This document shows, in pieces, positions 1-10,946 of a stretch of DNA of 64,000 nt. How positions within the stretch are numbered: position 1 is the first letter of the stretch; the number at the start of each line of letters is the position of its first letter. The stretch is from Setomelanomma holmii (Eukaryota > Ascomycota > Dothideomycetes > Pleosporales > Phaeosphaeriaceae), in contig ML978247.1 of assembly GCA_010015745.1 (NCBI GenBank), positions 62,001 to 126,000 on the forward strand. Direction: 5' to 3'. The position numbers and the translations under genes were made by a program. The notes under the pieces were generated by a model. It searched no databases, was not told where the DNA came from, and was given only the letters and a program-made list of their open reading frames with translations.

Positions 1-2
1 TA

Positions 3-1070
3 GACCCAGCACGGGATTCTATCTTCGCTCATCAGAATGCTGCACCCACACAGAAGCCAGCAGTAAAGCGTCGTAGATCTCACGTGCCCTCTACGGTGGT
101 TACCAGCGAGTTCAGGCTGGGCCAGGGCCGCGTACGTGCTAATTCTGCGGACACGCGCCGAACCCAACACTATCTCTTCTCCAACGATCCGTGGCTGTCC
201 TCTCCAAGATTAGAGGATGATTTCGGATGGGATGCTCCTGAGGTCGTGGAGGATGTTCCTCGTATGCCGATACTTCAGCGTCCTTTACTAGCGCCTCCAA
301 GTGAAGTCGAACGACCTACTTCTAGACACGGCGATACCCGCGGTGAGAGCCGCAGCCCGAGTCTTCGACATGTGCCATTGGACAAAGAGCTACCGGAGCT
401 GCCTCGTTACTTGACGCCTGCGCCATTATTTGCATGCAATGGCGCCTCTTCAATTGAGGAAGCCGCTGCGCCGAATCTATCTGAAGAGGAGCTAGAGGAT
501 GAAGAAGACGATGACGTGCTTGGGGATTTGATGATGGAGTACGAGCAGAAACCACGAAGCCACTTCTCAACTTGGAGCAGCGACTCGATGGCTTACACAT
601 GCTCGACGCCCGATGATGACGACGCCGTCCACTCGCCGACTCTCGGGTCTCTCACAAGCAACAGCGAGACGGATTCGCCACATAGGCTATCGCTTCGTTT
701 CTCCTATGCAGACGAGGAAGATTGCAGCCGCACCCCTAGAGTCATCGAGACTGTCCTCAATACTGAGGATGAAGAGGGCAAAGCCATGCTTTCAGCAACA
801 CCTCCGCAACTTGACGACCTTCGAATCTCGACATTTGGCTCCGACCTCTTCAGTCTTGACATCCAGCATGCCGATGCAGCTCCTCGCCGACAGGCTGCTT
901 GCTTCGGCCTTGGCTTTCATTACAGCCTTCCTGAAGACGACACCACGTCCAAACTCACTATTACGGAGTCCACGATGCGAAATGAGCCTGTGGTGCAGCG
1001 CGAAAGCTCTGTCAGCCAATTGAACGTGCTCATGAACGAGTTCGGATACCTCGGCGATGCCGTCATCTAA
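3..1070 (+). CDS. 3' end of an acidic hypothetical protein (5' truncated by window)
   Basis: The reading frame is open from base 3 to the TAA at 1068-1070, giving about 355 residues with no start codon visible, so the gene begins outside the window; the in-frame GTG at 84 is not a credible start. The protein is rich in Ser, Asp, Glu and Pro, with an acidic stretch (EEELEDEEDDD) near the middle and long polar runs that look disordered. The C-terminus is more ordered and hydrophobic (FGLGFHYSLPEDD, then VSQLNVLMNEFGYLGDAVI). I see no catalytic motif and no membrane segment, and I do not recognise a family. Frame length and codon use make it a real gene; its function is unknown. Confidence 0.7.
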   Translation, partial: DPARDSIFAHQNAAPTQKPAVKRRRSHVPSTVVTSEFRLGQGRVRANSADTRRTQHYLFSNDPWLSSPRLEDDFGWDAPEVVEDVPRMPILQRPLLAPPSEVERPTSRHGDTRGESRSPSLRHVPLDKELPELPRYLTPAPLFACNGASSIEEAAAPNLSEEELEDEEDDDVLGDLMMEYEQKPRSHFSTWSSDSMAYTCSTPDDDDAVHSPTLGSLTSNSETDSPHRLSLRFSYADEEDCSRTPRVIETVLNTEDEEGKAMLSATPPQLDDLRISTFGSDLFSLDIQHADAAPRRQAACFGLGFHYSLPEDDTTSKLTITESTMRNEPVVQRESSVSQLNVLMNEFGYLGDAVI

Positions 1071-1705
1071 GCAGCATTGCATACTTCGCTTCGCATATTC
1101 GACACTTATCTACTTTACGACCAACACGTTTTCGTTTCGACTTACCATATGCATTTTGAGCCCTGTCTTACCAATTTTTATGTACAATGCTTTTGCTTTC
1201 AATTCGCATGTTTGTTTCTAGATACCAGTCATGATACCTTTCGGGCAGCTTTGTACTTTTCCGCTTTTCGATCACGATATAGAATGCATTTACGAGGGCA
1301 GCATTCGGACGATGCCGAGGCGGATTTGAGGGCAGTGAAACATCTGCGGCTGCGTGAAAACTACGAGAGACACGGCTTCGCGATATCTTGCGATCATATA
1401 GTTGAACAGGCATGAGTAATGACACATTTTCACAAGATGATTTGATTTGTAGTGTTCGTTGTGATGTTAATGTTACGGTAGGCTGCAGGCAGGCAGGCAG
1501 GCATTAGGCGCAGATGAATGAGTGATGACTGCGCCACCATTCATGCCTCATGCTGTACCTTTTCATCGCACCAAGTAATCTCTCGAAGCATCACCATTAC
1601 GAGTTATCCCAGCGCACAATCTAAAGAAATTCTGAGCGGCACCTCGCTACCCCGGAACCGTTGTCACTACCAACAAAGCGCACAAAACAACCACCCTCCA
1701 CAACC
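1071..1705. other. Intergenic, no gene recognised
   Basis: Small AT-richer ORFs on both strands lack coding character. The stretch holds the 3' region of the preceding gene, a short tetranucleotide repeat and the leader of the next gene. Confidence 0.5.
1485..1503. repeat. GCAG tetranucleotide microsatellite
   Basis: Nearly five head-to-tail copies of GCAG lie in non-coding DNA between two plus-strand genes. The repeat is short and probably length-polymorphic. Confidence 0.85.
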
Positions 1706-2295
1706 ATGTCGTTAGAACGCGCACCCACGCCGGCATCTCCAGCATCGTCAAGAACTTTAAGCTCAAGTCCCGAAAAGACCGACGACCAAACACCGCCACC
1801 AAGATGTGTTACTTGGACTGCTCAACACCATTTGCCCAACCAGCCCGAGCCCAACGCATCATCATTATTGCCATCATCAGAATCACGAGAAGGCTCAACC
1901 CATACTTCAATCGATGAAAATGACGCAGATGAAGCACCCAAACTCTCTCGCGTGTCGATGTCTAGGAATATCATGTCAGGAGTTTCGAGAATCTGCCGTT
2001 GATTGAGTTCTGGGAGATGGTCGCGAAGGGGTGTTCACGGGAGGAGATGGAGAGGCGGGATCGAGATTATGCGGGGAGGAAAGAAGGAGTGAACGGAAAG
2101 GAGATGTTAACCGACCAAGATGAGGAGGTGAAGGAGGGTGATGATGATGAGGTTGTGCAGACGATATGTTGTATGCCAGGTCTGCCGCCCATGACGGAAG
2201 AGCGGAGGGAGGAGATAGAACGGGTGCATTATTGCCTTTGCCAGACAACGACGATGCGTAACATGGGCAGAGAAATTTATAAAGACACGACATAA
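1706..2295 (+). CDS. Small hypothetical protein, probably two exons
   Basis: An ATG at 1706 opens a Ser/Pro-rich frame. A second frame from 1966 reads on to the stop at 2295 and looks coding (PLIEFWEMVAKGCSREEMER, then a charged helix and CCMPGLPPMTEERREEIERV). The frames join with correct phase if an intron runs from GT at 1808 to AG at 1965: exon one is 34 codons and exon two is 109 codons plus stop, giving 143 residues. The donor and branch site are not strong, so the junction is an inference. The second half is predicted helical and acidic with two adjacent Cys. I recognise no family. It is convergent with the delta-COP gene, whose stop lies about 100 bases downstream. Confidence 0.45.
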
Positions 2296-2394
2296 GATAG
2301 CTCTTTATTGTATTGATGTCACTCATCTTTCCTAGTCTAGAATTTTCGCCTCCTGGTAGTAACGATGCTCTGCTCGCACTCGAAGCTCGGTGCG

Positions 2395-4076
2395 TTATGA
2401 GATCTCGTACACGTCCGCGACGGACTTTACTTCTTTCGAGAAGTTGATGTCTTGGCCCATTGAGAGTAAGGTAACGGAAGAGACCTGTATAACAATTAGC
2501 ATGCCACACTTCCACGATACGATACAATAGTGACTTACATCGACATCCACGAAAGGCGTACTCTTTGTGAATCTCACACGCATCGGGAAGAACTCTGAAT
2601 CGCTTCCAGCCTGAGCCTCAAACTCAAAGCTACCGGAGCTATTCGCATCGTCTACTGTTCCGATATTCCACTCAATGCTGTCACCGCTGACCTCGTACAC
2701 AGCGTCGAATGAAGACACGTTGGGCTCGTCTGTCTGGTATGGGATGGTGACCGTCACGTCCTTCAGTGCGTCACCACCCGTAAGCTCGTACTCGACGGTG
2801 ATGTTGTACATGTTGCCCGAGTCCTCGACCCAGACGCGAAAAGTGATGGGTGGGTCGGATACGTCGTCAGGCCGTGGTGCGAGCTTCCACTTCATGACGC
2901 CAATACCCATGTTAGACGGGAAGCCCTTGGATGTATCTGCCAGCTGAATAACCTTGTCATTCCTGAACACTGTCTTGTCGACCTTGGGATGTGTCATGAG
3001 TTGTGCGTTGCGGGTGTTACCAGCGGCAAGGTCGAGCTTGACTTGTGTGAAGGACGGATCGGAAATCTTGAGTTGCATTTCGCCCTTGACTTCGAAGGAC
3101 TTGAGCAGACCTTCGCGGTCTAGACGTGCGGATATGGTCTCGTTGGTGGTGATGTGTACAGCTTCGCGGTCGGTTGACGTTGATTGGCGTGTACTTGCTG
3201 GTGCAGCAGCGGGGGCTGAGGGCTTGGGCGACACGAGTGGTTCGTCTTCTTGTGGCAGGCCTCCAGTGACCTGCTCGTAGAGGTTGTTGCCTTGCTTCTT
3301 CTTGCCGAGCTGCATGCCCTTCTTGCCCAGAGCCAGTGGCTTGCTGGTGGACGTCTTCTGCGCAGCTTCATAGGAATCGTATGTATCTGTGACGTTCGTA
3401 GTGGGTACGCTGGGTGTGAAGGCCGGATACGAGGGTGATCGGCCCATGCCACTGCCCATGCCGCCGCCCATCCCTGCGCCTGCACGCTGTGATCTTGACA
3501 TTTCCTTCCGCTGCATCTCGAGTTGTTTGGCGCGACGCTTGCGCTCTTCTGATGCCTCGAGCTCCTTGTTCCGTGCGATGATCTCCTGGATGCGCTCCTC
3601 GTGCGACTCCATGTCCAAGAACGTCTTGATCTGGCTCATTGTCAAGTTTTCCCGGTATCCCAGCGTAACAATCTCATCGAAGGCGGTCAGAAGCTCGAAA
3701 GCATTCTTCAGAATCTCGCGCTCGTCGAGGGACTTGCATATCGACGAGACGACCTGAGCAAACAGGTGTAGCGAATTGATGTCTTGCAAGATATTGGACT
3801 GTAGGTTGGTGACAAGGACCATGTACAGCTCATCGAGGGGCTGGTAAACGTAGCGCACATTGTCCTGCTCAGCAATGGTGTGCTGGGTTCCGCTGTCGGC
3901 AAGCTTAGGGAACGAGGCGAGAAGGGCTTCGATTCTAGAACGCTGCATCTCGCGGAACTGGCGCGAGAGCACAGCTTTACCGCCTCTTGTGCATATTGAA
4001 GCTGCGAGCACGACCTGACTCTGTGTCAGCTCTCTTTACTCTAATCACCGGCCCAGAGGCAGTAGTAGCATACCAT
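2395..4076 (-). CDS. RET2: Coatomer subunit delta (delta-COP)
   Basis: This is a subunit of the COPI coat that drives Golgi-to-ER and intra-Golgi vesicle traffic. The N-terminal longin-type domain begins MVVLAASICTRGGKAVLSRQ, matching the family start, and is followed by a helical region (LTMSQIKTFLDMESHEERIQ). A Gly/Met/Ser-rich and Lys-rich linker precedes the C-terminal mu-homology domain from about residue 260. The coding sequence is three exons: the ATG alone (4076-4074), then 4014-2539, then 2484-2395, giving 522 residues, the usual length. The first intron (4015-4073, GTATGC...GTCAG) separates the start codon from the rest. The second (2485-2538, GTAAGT...ACAG) is 54 nt, so it stays in frame if unspliced. 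Removing it restores the family sequence FVDVDVSSVTLLSMGQDINF. Identification is secure. Confidence 0.95.
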
Positions 4077-4863
4077 TGTGTCTATCTTTCAATTGACTGC
4101 TAAGGGAGGTACTAGATCCGTCTAGAGTCGTGGGTAGATATGTGGCAGTGCGGCGCTTCGTTGTGCGGTGGGAGAGGGTTGGAGGGGATATCGTTGACAG
4201 TCGAAATCGCAACACAAATTCTGGTAGACGATTGGAGACTATGAGCCCGTTAGTACTAGAGGATGTCTGTGAGCTACTTCGGGATCAAATAGCTCAAAGA
4301 AACCCTAGTCTTGGTACACAGCTTCTCTTGCACCGCTGCACAAGTAGTAGCACGTTGGCGTTCGCAAGGGTCTATGTGGACCCTAATCACGTGATTTTGA
4401 ATGCCTAGTGTCGCGCCTGCTCTTGCTCCGCACTTAACCAGCTTCACCTCCTTGTAATCAACTTCGACACCAGTGATTTCACATCGCGCGTCATATCGTG
4501 TCGAATTCTCGCTCCCCAAGTCCACAGCTTTTGATCACACTCGACCAAAAGGTACGAAAAAATCTTAGTGCGCATTCCTCCCTGCCCTTGCCGTTCATAT
4601 ACCTGCCCGCTTGGCGCGACACCACTGAGCCATTCTTTGTTTCGATCGCCAGCGACACTGACATTTGTCAAACAACAGCGTGATGCGCGTATAGCTCTTG
4701 ATCGAAGAGCTGCAGACCCACCTCGACGACTCTACACCCTGGCTGCCACGCCACTTGCGAACCTCGCGACGTAACGCGCGCGGCGCCTCCTTCACCTGCG
4801 ATCCCCTGTCAACTAGCAGACAAATCTGTACCAAACAGTCTCGCGGAGAGAAAATCGAACAAC
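4077..4863. promoter_or_regulatory. Divergent promoter region between RET2 and the acidic-protein gene
   Basis: This 787-base stretch separates two divergently transcribed genes and must carry both promoters. Overlapping short ORFs on both strands show no family signal. The C/T-rich run and ACAATC/AACATGG context at 4840-4866 are typical of a fungal leader and start. I could not identify specific factor sites. Confidence 0.5.
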
Positions 4864-7269
4864 ATGGCCGCGACCACGCACAATGCGTCACGCCTTCAGG
4901 TTGCGGCATCTGACGATATGGACCTGTATTCTGACAGTGGCCTCGATTTCGACGACGGAGATATCGATCTTGATCTAGATGCCCCGCCGCAGCGCCAGGA
5001 CGATGACCCGTCAATCAAAGACGCAACCACGGATGCTGTACAATATGTACAGGCAGTCACAGCTGACCAGGACGATTTCATGATTGATCATGAAGATTTC
5101 TTTGAACAAAATATAGCACAGAACACCGATACAGCGTTCGCAGATTCAGGATCGGGAGCTCTATCCGTAACGGCCAAGACTGCAACTCCGGTGGAGGAAG
5201 ACGAGGATCTTATCGACTACTCGGATGACGAGGATGAGCCCGTTCCAGATGCTCAGCAGGAGTCACGAGACCAAAACTTCGCCGAAGCTCCGCTGATCCA
5301 GAACGACAAACTTGAGGCGCCTGCGCAGCATGCCGAAGATGGACATCATGAATTTGATTTTGCATCCGGCCAGGATGACTTCACGTATGGTCAGGGAGAG
5401 CATGGTCAGGACGAGGGAGTCGGTATTTACGAGACACCGTATCAGCCAAGTCTTGATCAAGAACGCAAGGATGAAGAAGCAGAGCCGCAAAACGATGTCG
5501 AAGAGCATGCTGAAAGCGACGATGGCGGAGTGCAACTGGAAGAGCTTACTGCGCCGACCGAGTCGGCTCAGCACCAGAATCAAGAACAGCCTGAGCGGCC
5601 ACTCTGTGAGACTCGGCTCATAACTATCAACTATGAGGGCAACGAACTGTGGCTATTCAAGGAACATGATACCGAATCAAGCGGCGACTGGCTACTTGAG
5701 GATATCTCTGTTGTTCACTCAAGTCTGTCTGAGCTTCTACAAGCCTGTAGGACTTCGCTCGGCGAGGACATTTCTCACGAGACCGAGTTAGGGTTGCGCT
5801 TCGATCATTTGCACAACATGGAGCTCTACGAAGACAACACTGCCTGCGTTGCTGTATCGCTGGAGAGACTTCTTGACCTGTACTATACCCTGCATTCACA
5901 AGACGGAAACGACGATCCCGAGTCGTTCTACATATGCTTGCTGTCGCGGCCGCGCTTCGCAACGCTCCTATCTGATGTTGCAAAGCATGCCGAGGAGGGC
6001 AGCGGCTACTCTGGGTTCAACGCGGCTGTAGCTGCTGGTGACACCCATTTCGGTGGTGCGCTTTCAGGAGATTCTACTGAGCAGGAGGCGACCGAGTGGG
6101 AGAACGAAGAAGAGAAACACGAAAGCACAGAGTCGGCTAGTGAGCAAGATGATGATGATGCAGAACACACAGAGCATGAAGAGCACAATGAGGACGGTGT
6201 ACAAGATGACGAAGAACATACAAATCAAGAAGAAGCGAATGCTGAGCAGGACGATGTGTTTGCGTTCGAAGAGACAACATATTTGGAGCAGGTTTCGCAG
6301 CCTGAAGACGAGAATGTTGCACCAGAACATGCTGACATTACCAAAGAGTCCGCCCACGACGACGAGACTCATGGCCAGACTGTGCAACAAAGATCTCCTT
6401 CGGCATCCAAGCAACAGACGGAGCAGGTAGACGACGATACAGTCCACTACAGCGATGACGACGAGCCAGAAAGTGTCGTGGATCCTTCACACGCGAGCAT
6501 CAACGCTCCTTCACCATCCTCATCGACAGTACAAGGTGACGATGTGGCGACTGGTGAGCCAAGTGCCGATGCTACAAGTCTCGCGGAGCCTGCGAGGGAA
6601 GCTCCCACCAATGCAGATGATACTTGCACTTATGCGAAAAACCAGCACGATCGCACAGAGAACAGTGGGTCTTACCAGAACGATGATCAACCCTATAATG
6701 AAGAAGACCCATTCCAAGGATTCCAGAATGAGGCAACCGACGAATTTTCCGCTGAGGCCGACTTCGAGGGCTTCACTAACCAGGGCTATGCTGGCTTTGA
6801 TTACCAGCATGTGGATCAGCAACTTCAGAACGACTTCCTCAATGGAGGTGATTTTGATGGTACCCATGCCGATGATACCACAAATGCTGGGAAAGACCAT
6901 GCGGGTGATGATGACTACCTGAATCTCACCGAAGCGCCTGAATGGACGGCAAACCAGGATCAGGCCCTACCGCCTCCAGAGGATGAGGCTCTGGTATTTG
7001 ATGACTATACCGAGCACGATCAGGAAGAGGAGGACGGGTTGGCTGAGCAAACTGCGGTCGCAGCGTCTTCGGCTGCAGATCCTGTTGCGGCCTCGTCAAC
7101 AGACTTGCATGAAACATCTCCGCAAGGACAGAAGAGGTCCATTGACGAGGTTGGCGATTTGGTTGGTGATGCACTCGACTCTACAGGTGCGTCCTTTCCC
7201 TATGTGCCCACCAGCAACTATATTGAGGCTAATGATGTTGGTACAGACACAAAGCGTCCGAGGGTGTGA
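4864..7269 (+). CDS. Large acidic, mostly disordered conserved hypothetical protein
   Basis: A single uninterrupted frame encodes 801 residues, with the ATG in good context (AACAACATGGCC). The N-terminus is strongly acidic (about residues 18-40 and 105-125). One ordered segment at about residues 245-375 (RLITINYEGNELWLFKEHD, GDWLLEDISVVHSSLSELLQ, then FYICLLSRPRFATLLSDVA) looks like a folded alpha/beta domain and is the likely functional core. The remaining 400 residues are Glu/Asp/Gln/Ser-rich with repeated FEGF/FQGF-type aromatic spots, and the tail ends in a basic KRPRV that could be a nuclear signal. I recall no characterised member. A GTGTGA donor overlaps the stop codon, and a branch-like TACTAAC plus CAG follows at 7308-7318, so a small intron could overlap the end of the gene without changing the product much. 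Confidence 0.8.
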   Translation: MAATTHNASRLQVAASDDMDLYSDSGLDFDDGDIDLDLDAPPQRQDDDPSIKDATTDAVQYVQAVTADQDDFMIDHEDFFEQNIAQNTDTAFADSGSGALSVTAKTATPVEEDEDLIDYSDDEDEPVPDAQQESRDQNFAEAPLIQNDKLEAPAQHAEDGHHEFDFASGQDDFTYGQGEHGQDEGVGIYETPYQPSLDQERKDEEAEPQNDVEEHAESDDGGVQLEELTAPTESAQHQNQEQPERPLCETRLITINYEGNELWLFKEHDTESSGDWLLEDISVVHSSLSELLQACRTSLGEDISHETELGLRFDHLHNMELYEDNTACVAVSLERLLDLYYTLHSQDGNDDPESFYICLLSRPRFATLLSDVAKHAEEGSGYSGFNAAVAAGDTHFGGALSGDSTEQEATEWENEEEKHESTESASEQDDDDAEHTEHEEHNEDGVQDDEEHTNQEEANAEQDDVFAFEETTYLEQVSQPEDENVAPEHADITKESAHDDETHGQTVQQRSPSASKQQTEQVDDDTVHYSDDDEPESVVDPSHASINAPSPSSSTVQGDDVATGEPSADATSLAEPAREAPTNADDTCTYAKNQHDRTENSGSYQNDDQPYNEEDPFQGFQNEATDEFSAEADFEGFTNQGYAGFDYQHVDQQLQNDFLNGGDFDGTHADDTTNAGKDHAGDDDYLNLTEAPEWTANQDQALPPPEDEALVFDDYTEHDQEEEDGLAEQTAVAASSAADPVAASSTDLHETSPQGQKRSIDEVGDLVGDALDSTGASFPYVPTSNYIEANDVGTDTKRPRV

Positions 7270-7326
7270 ACCACCCGTCCTCCCAACCTGCAGAGATGCG
7301 ACCAATACTAACAAGCAGTAATTTCC

Positions 7327-7476
7327 ATGGCCCCAACGCCATTTAGCTTCTTCGACCTTCGACTCTCGACCTTTCTCCCTCTTCGCATGATCTGGATGTT
7401 TGCCCTCGGATACCCCTTTAAGCTTTTCTTCGACCGTACAACGCTCTGCGCCTATACACGGACCCCAGCGTACTAA
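7327..7476 (+). CDS. Possible small membrane protein (49 aa) or first exon of one
   Basis: An ATG at 7327 (CCATGGCC) opens 49 codons ending at TAA 7474-7476. The peptide starts MAPTPFSFFDLRLSTFLPLR and continues with a hydrophobic stretch (MIWMFALGYPFKLFF), consistent with one membrane helix. A GTACAACG donor at 7437 and a perfect branch-like TACTAAC at 7470 suggest that the last codons may instead be intron, with exons further downstream (a strong GTATGTG donor follows near 7530). I do not recognise the product. The amino-acid composition is better than random, but the length makes this tentative. Confidence 0.3.
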   Translation: MAPTPFSFFDLRLSTFLPLRMIWMFALGYPFKLFFDRTTLCAYTRTPAY

Positions 7477-8954
7477 CTGATCATTGTGAATACCCCACTA
7501 ATATGAGCATCTCGAGCTTGCTGGAAGGGTATGTGATTCGTTGATGATCTCGGGATCATCCTCCGAATCAATGGTAAGACCTTTTTCTTCATCTTCTCTT
7601 CTTTCTGGGCGACTTTTACATTTTTCTTATGATGATGGCGATCGGGCTTTATGGGGAGACGCGGTGGATGGCTTTGACGGACGCAAAATTGGCTTGCGCA
7701 TCGAGGCCGCGGAGAAGATTTGGACGTGGACGCGATGCGTGGCACGAGGAAACTCTACGCACAGCTTTCAAGTACTCTACAGCGTCATATACCCGGCAAT
7801 TCTGGCACGGATTTGGCGTTTGGCATTGAGGGATCATCGGTCAGCATTTGACAGCGGCATCGCAGCAGGTGCAGCTTCTGGGGGCAGGACCATGAGTGGG
7901 TCCAAGACTCCATCAGCTTTGGGAGAGTGCTCAAGTTCAGCCAGCGCCGTAGTCGCAACGTGGACGGTGGGTCATTGGCGTCATTACAATGTTGCTTTTG
8001 GCTATCGAACTCGTACTGCTAGCTGAATGTACTTGTGACGGTTCAGTAAGCGCTCCATATTGAATTCGTGATCTATAAATGGCCTGCAAGGTGGCGCGCT
8101 GAAGGGCTTCCCGATATCGATAAGGCTGGCGGAAGCGACGGTGCGTCCTGGATGCTTTTGGCCTCCAGGCACATGTTTTCCAACGACGTTGGACTCTACA
8201 AGCCAGCTCAAAAACGTCAAAATCATTGCGATGACCATCAATATGTCGACATAGTAAGACGGAGATTGCAAGGGTTGTGTGACGCGTTCCTCGAGCCCGC
8301 GTCTTGTCAGGGCGATGGCTCAGCCCCGATCCTTGCCAGACGCGCATCTAAAGTGGAGAGTTTCCAGGCTGAGCTGCGCCCCTGCGTTCTGGCGCAAGCC
8401 GTCTGGCCTCGATGAAACGCTGCCAAAATCCACGCCACTTGGCGCGAAGGCCCAAAGTCTATCGATAACTCAGCTACTCCTCCTCCTTCTTGCATGCACA
8501 TTGTCGCTCCTTGACTGTTGCACCGTCTGCGTGTCTTTGCTGTCCTTGTGATTGCGCTCCCTTGTTGCCCGCTGTCGTTCCTCGTTCCTCGCTGCCCGCT
8601 GGCGCTCGCTCCGTCTCCACATTCGTTGAATCCTTTGCAGACCCTTGGACAGGAACAGGCATAGGCGTTTGGTGAAACGCGAATCGCCTCTTCGCTGCAC
8701 TCAGCATCCGCGCAACAGCCTCGTCGTTCGTCGCATCCTCCAACGGACAGATTGCGCCTGCGCATCGCATCGTGTTCTTGCTGTGTCCCCTCGCTTCGAC
8801 TCCGCCAGGCCTCGTCACCGCGACCCTATCGATACGCACAAGCACCGCACCGTGCGCGCACCGAGCTGCATCCACGATCCACGACGGGAGACGAACACTT
8901 TTCAATATCTATATTAGTTGGACACAGCAGGTCGCAGAGACCTAGACGGCAAAC
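7477..8954. other. Intergenic, no gene assembled
   Basis: This is 1.5 kb with many overlapping short ORFs on both strands, none recognisable. Arg/Ser/Ala-rich translations at 8300-8900 on the minus strand look like shadows of GC-rich leader DNA. A multi-exon gene cannot be excluded near 7530-8030. Confidence 0.4.
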
Positions 8955-10466
8955 ATGGTGGAAGACAAGTGCGTTGTGACTGCGCGTGCGAACCGAGGCA
9001 CGGAGCTGATGCTGTGGACAGATATATCGGCCTCATGCTGGCTGTGAGCTCGTCACTAGCGATCGGTACGTTTTGTGACTGCGTGTAAGAAGTGCACCAA
9101 GCTAACAAGCGCGCAGGCGCAAGTTTTGTCATTACGAAGAAGGGCCTCAATGCGTCAATGGAGAAGAATGGCTTCGATGGCGATGGCTTTGGGTACCTGC
9201 GAAATCCCACATGGTGGGCTGGCATAACCACGAGTGAGCGCATACATGCAGGCTATGACAGGCAGGACAAGGGCTGACTCGAAGCAGTGGTACTCGGCGA
9301 GATATTCAACTTCGCAGCATACGCCTTTGCGCCCGCGATCCTCGTCACCCCACTGGGAGCGCTCTCAGTCCTCATCGGCGCAGTTCTCGGCTCGTACTTT
9401 TTGGATGAACAATTAGGGCTGCTGGGGAAGATCGGCTGCGCGATATGTCTGATCGGTTCAGTCATCATTGTGCTTCATGCGCCGCCGGACAAGGAAGTTT
9501 CGTCTGTCGACGAGATTCTGCAGCTTGCGATTCAGCCAGGTACGATCCATGTGTGCTTCCAGCAGAGAACTAGCACTGACAAGCATAACACAGGCTTCCT
9601 CTTTTACTGCCTCTTCGTCGCCGTCTTCTCAATTTTCATGATCTACAAGATTGCGCCGAAATATGGTCGCAAGAACCCGCTCATCTACCTTTCCATCTGT
9701 TCGACAACTGGCTCAGTCTCGATTATGTTCATCAAGGCGTTCGGCCTGGCGCTCAAGATGACTTTTGCTGGTAAGAACCAGTTTACGCACCCTTCGACAT
9801 ATGTTTTCGTCATCATGATTGTGGGATGCATCCTCACGCAAATGAACTACTTCAACAAGGCGCTGAGCCAATTCTCGACAAACATGTACGTACAGACAAA
9901 CCCTCGCATCGAGGCACCGACTAACCTGTGACAGTGTCAATCCGCTCTACTATGTAACCTTCACGACTTGCACGCTTGTCGCGTCTTTCCTTCTCTTCCA
10001 GGGTTTCAATACGACATCCGCCGTAAACACTATTTCTCTCCTCTGTGGTTTCCTGATCATCTTCTCGGGCGTCTACTTGCTCAACCTCTCGCGCGACGAC
10101 CCTGACGGTAACAAGCGCCTCGGCTCGCACTTCACGGATGGCGCACCATCAGATGCGATATCCGGCTTCCCCACGCGACGCAGCATGCAAGCACGACGTA
10201 GCGGAGAACTACAAGAATTCTTGAGCGGCGGGCATCATGGCGCAGCGAGGGCAGTTGCGCCAGATCAGACAGCATTGATGCACGACTACGATGTGGAGAA
10301 CCAGTTCGAGTTGGGTGACTTGGCTGAAGATAGTGATGAGGCAGAAAGTGCAAAGAGGACAAGTTTTGATGAGAACCAGAGAATGCAGGGCAGATTGAGC
10401 GGAGCAGGACGAGGGCGAGTACATAAGGAGTCAGTGCAGCCGAAGCGAAATATCTCGCTGCGGTGA
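8955..10466 (+). CDS. NIPA-type magnesium transporter, six exons
   Basis: This is a multi-pass membrane protein of the NIPA/DUF803 family (drug/metabolite-transporter fold), expected to move Mg2+ across the plasma or endosomal membrane. Exons are 8955-8968, 9022-9065, 9117-9233, 9288-9539, 9594-9885 and 9935-10466. All five introns are GT-AG, 50-54 nt, and all phases close, giving 416 residues. The start MVEDKYIGLMLAVSSSLAIG and the following FVITKKGLN are the family's first helix and signature. About nine hydrophobic segments follow (for example LGEIFNFAAYAFAPAILVTP and GALSVLIGAVLGSYFLDEQL). The last 120 residues are a polar cytosolic tail rich in Arg, Ser and Glu, usual for fungal members. 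The substrate is inferred from the family. Confidence 0.92.
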
Positions 10467-10946
10467 GTATGGGTAAGCGGGGCACCGCATGGCTGGTCTA
10501 CGCGGTTGGAAAGCATCGCGGTGTTTTGGCGTACTTTTGTCATGCGTTGCATGAGGCATAACAGGACGCCCGACGAACGGGTCTGTGTATTTGTACGATG
10601 ATGGCATGAACTGTATACCCGGCAGGTATACGGATGGACACTTAGAGGCCTTTGCCTGGCATGAATTCCTATCTGCATTATGTGTTAGCATGCGCGCCCT
10701 CTCTATCATCACTCCCAGAACTTGTGAATTTTCCGTAAAGTCGAGGATCTTCAAAAGCTTTGAAAAGTTGCAAGTCGTTTCGCAAGCTGGTGGCACTGTA
10801 ACCTCTTGCTCAAAGTCGAGAAACGTGATTGCGCGAGAACGCTAAAACTCATCGAGCTAGACGCGCATCTACAAACAGACCCTCCACCACAGCTCTGCGT
10901 CAACACTTTCGACAATCGCGGCCGTCAAGGCCATTTCGCCAAGGGA
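10467..10946. promoter_or_regulatory. Intergenic between the NIPA and APC4 genes
   Basis: This 480-base stretch holds the 3' region of the transporter and the APC4 promoter. The APC4 reading frame stays open upstream to 10806, but no ATG of good context precedes 10947. Nothing else was recognised. Confidence 0.5.

Noticed and set aside
8307..8905. Overlapping minus-strand ORFs of 140-150 codons
   Set aside because: Low-complexity Arg/Ala/Gly/Ser sequence in two frames at once; neither has a motif or splice context.
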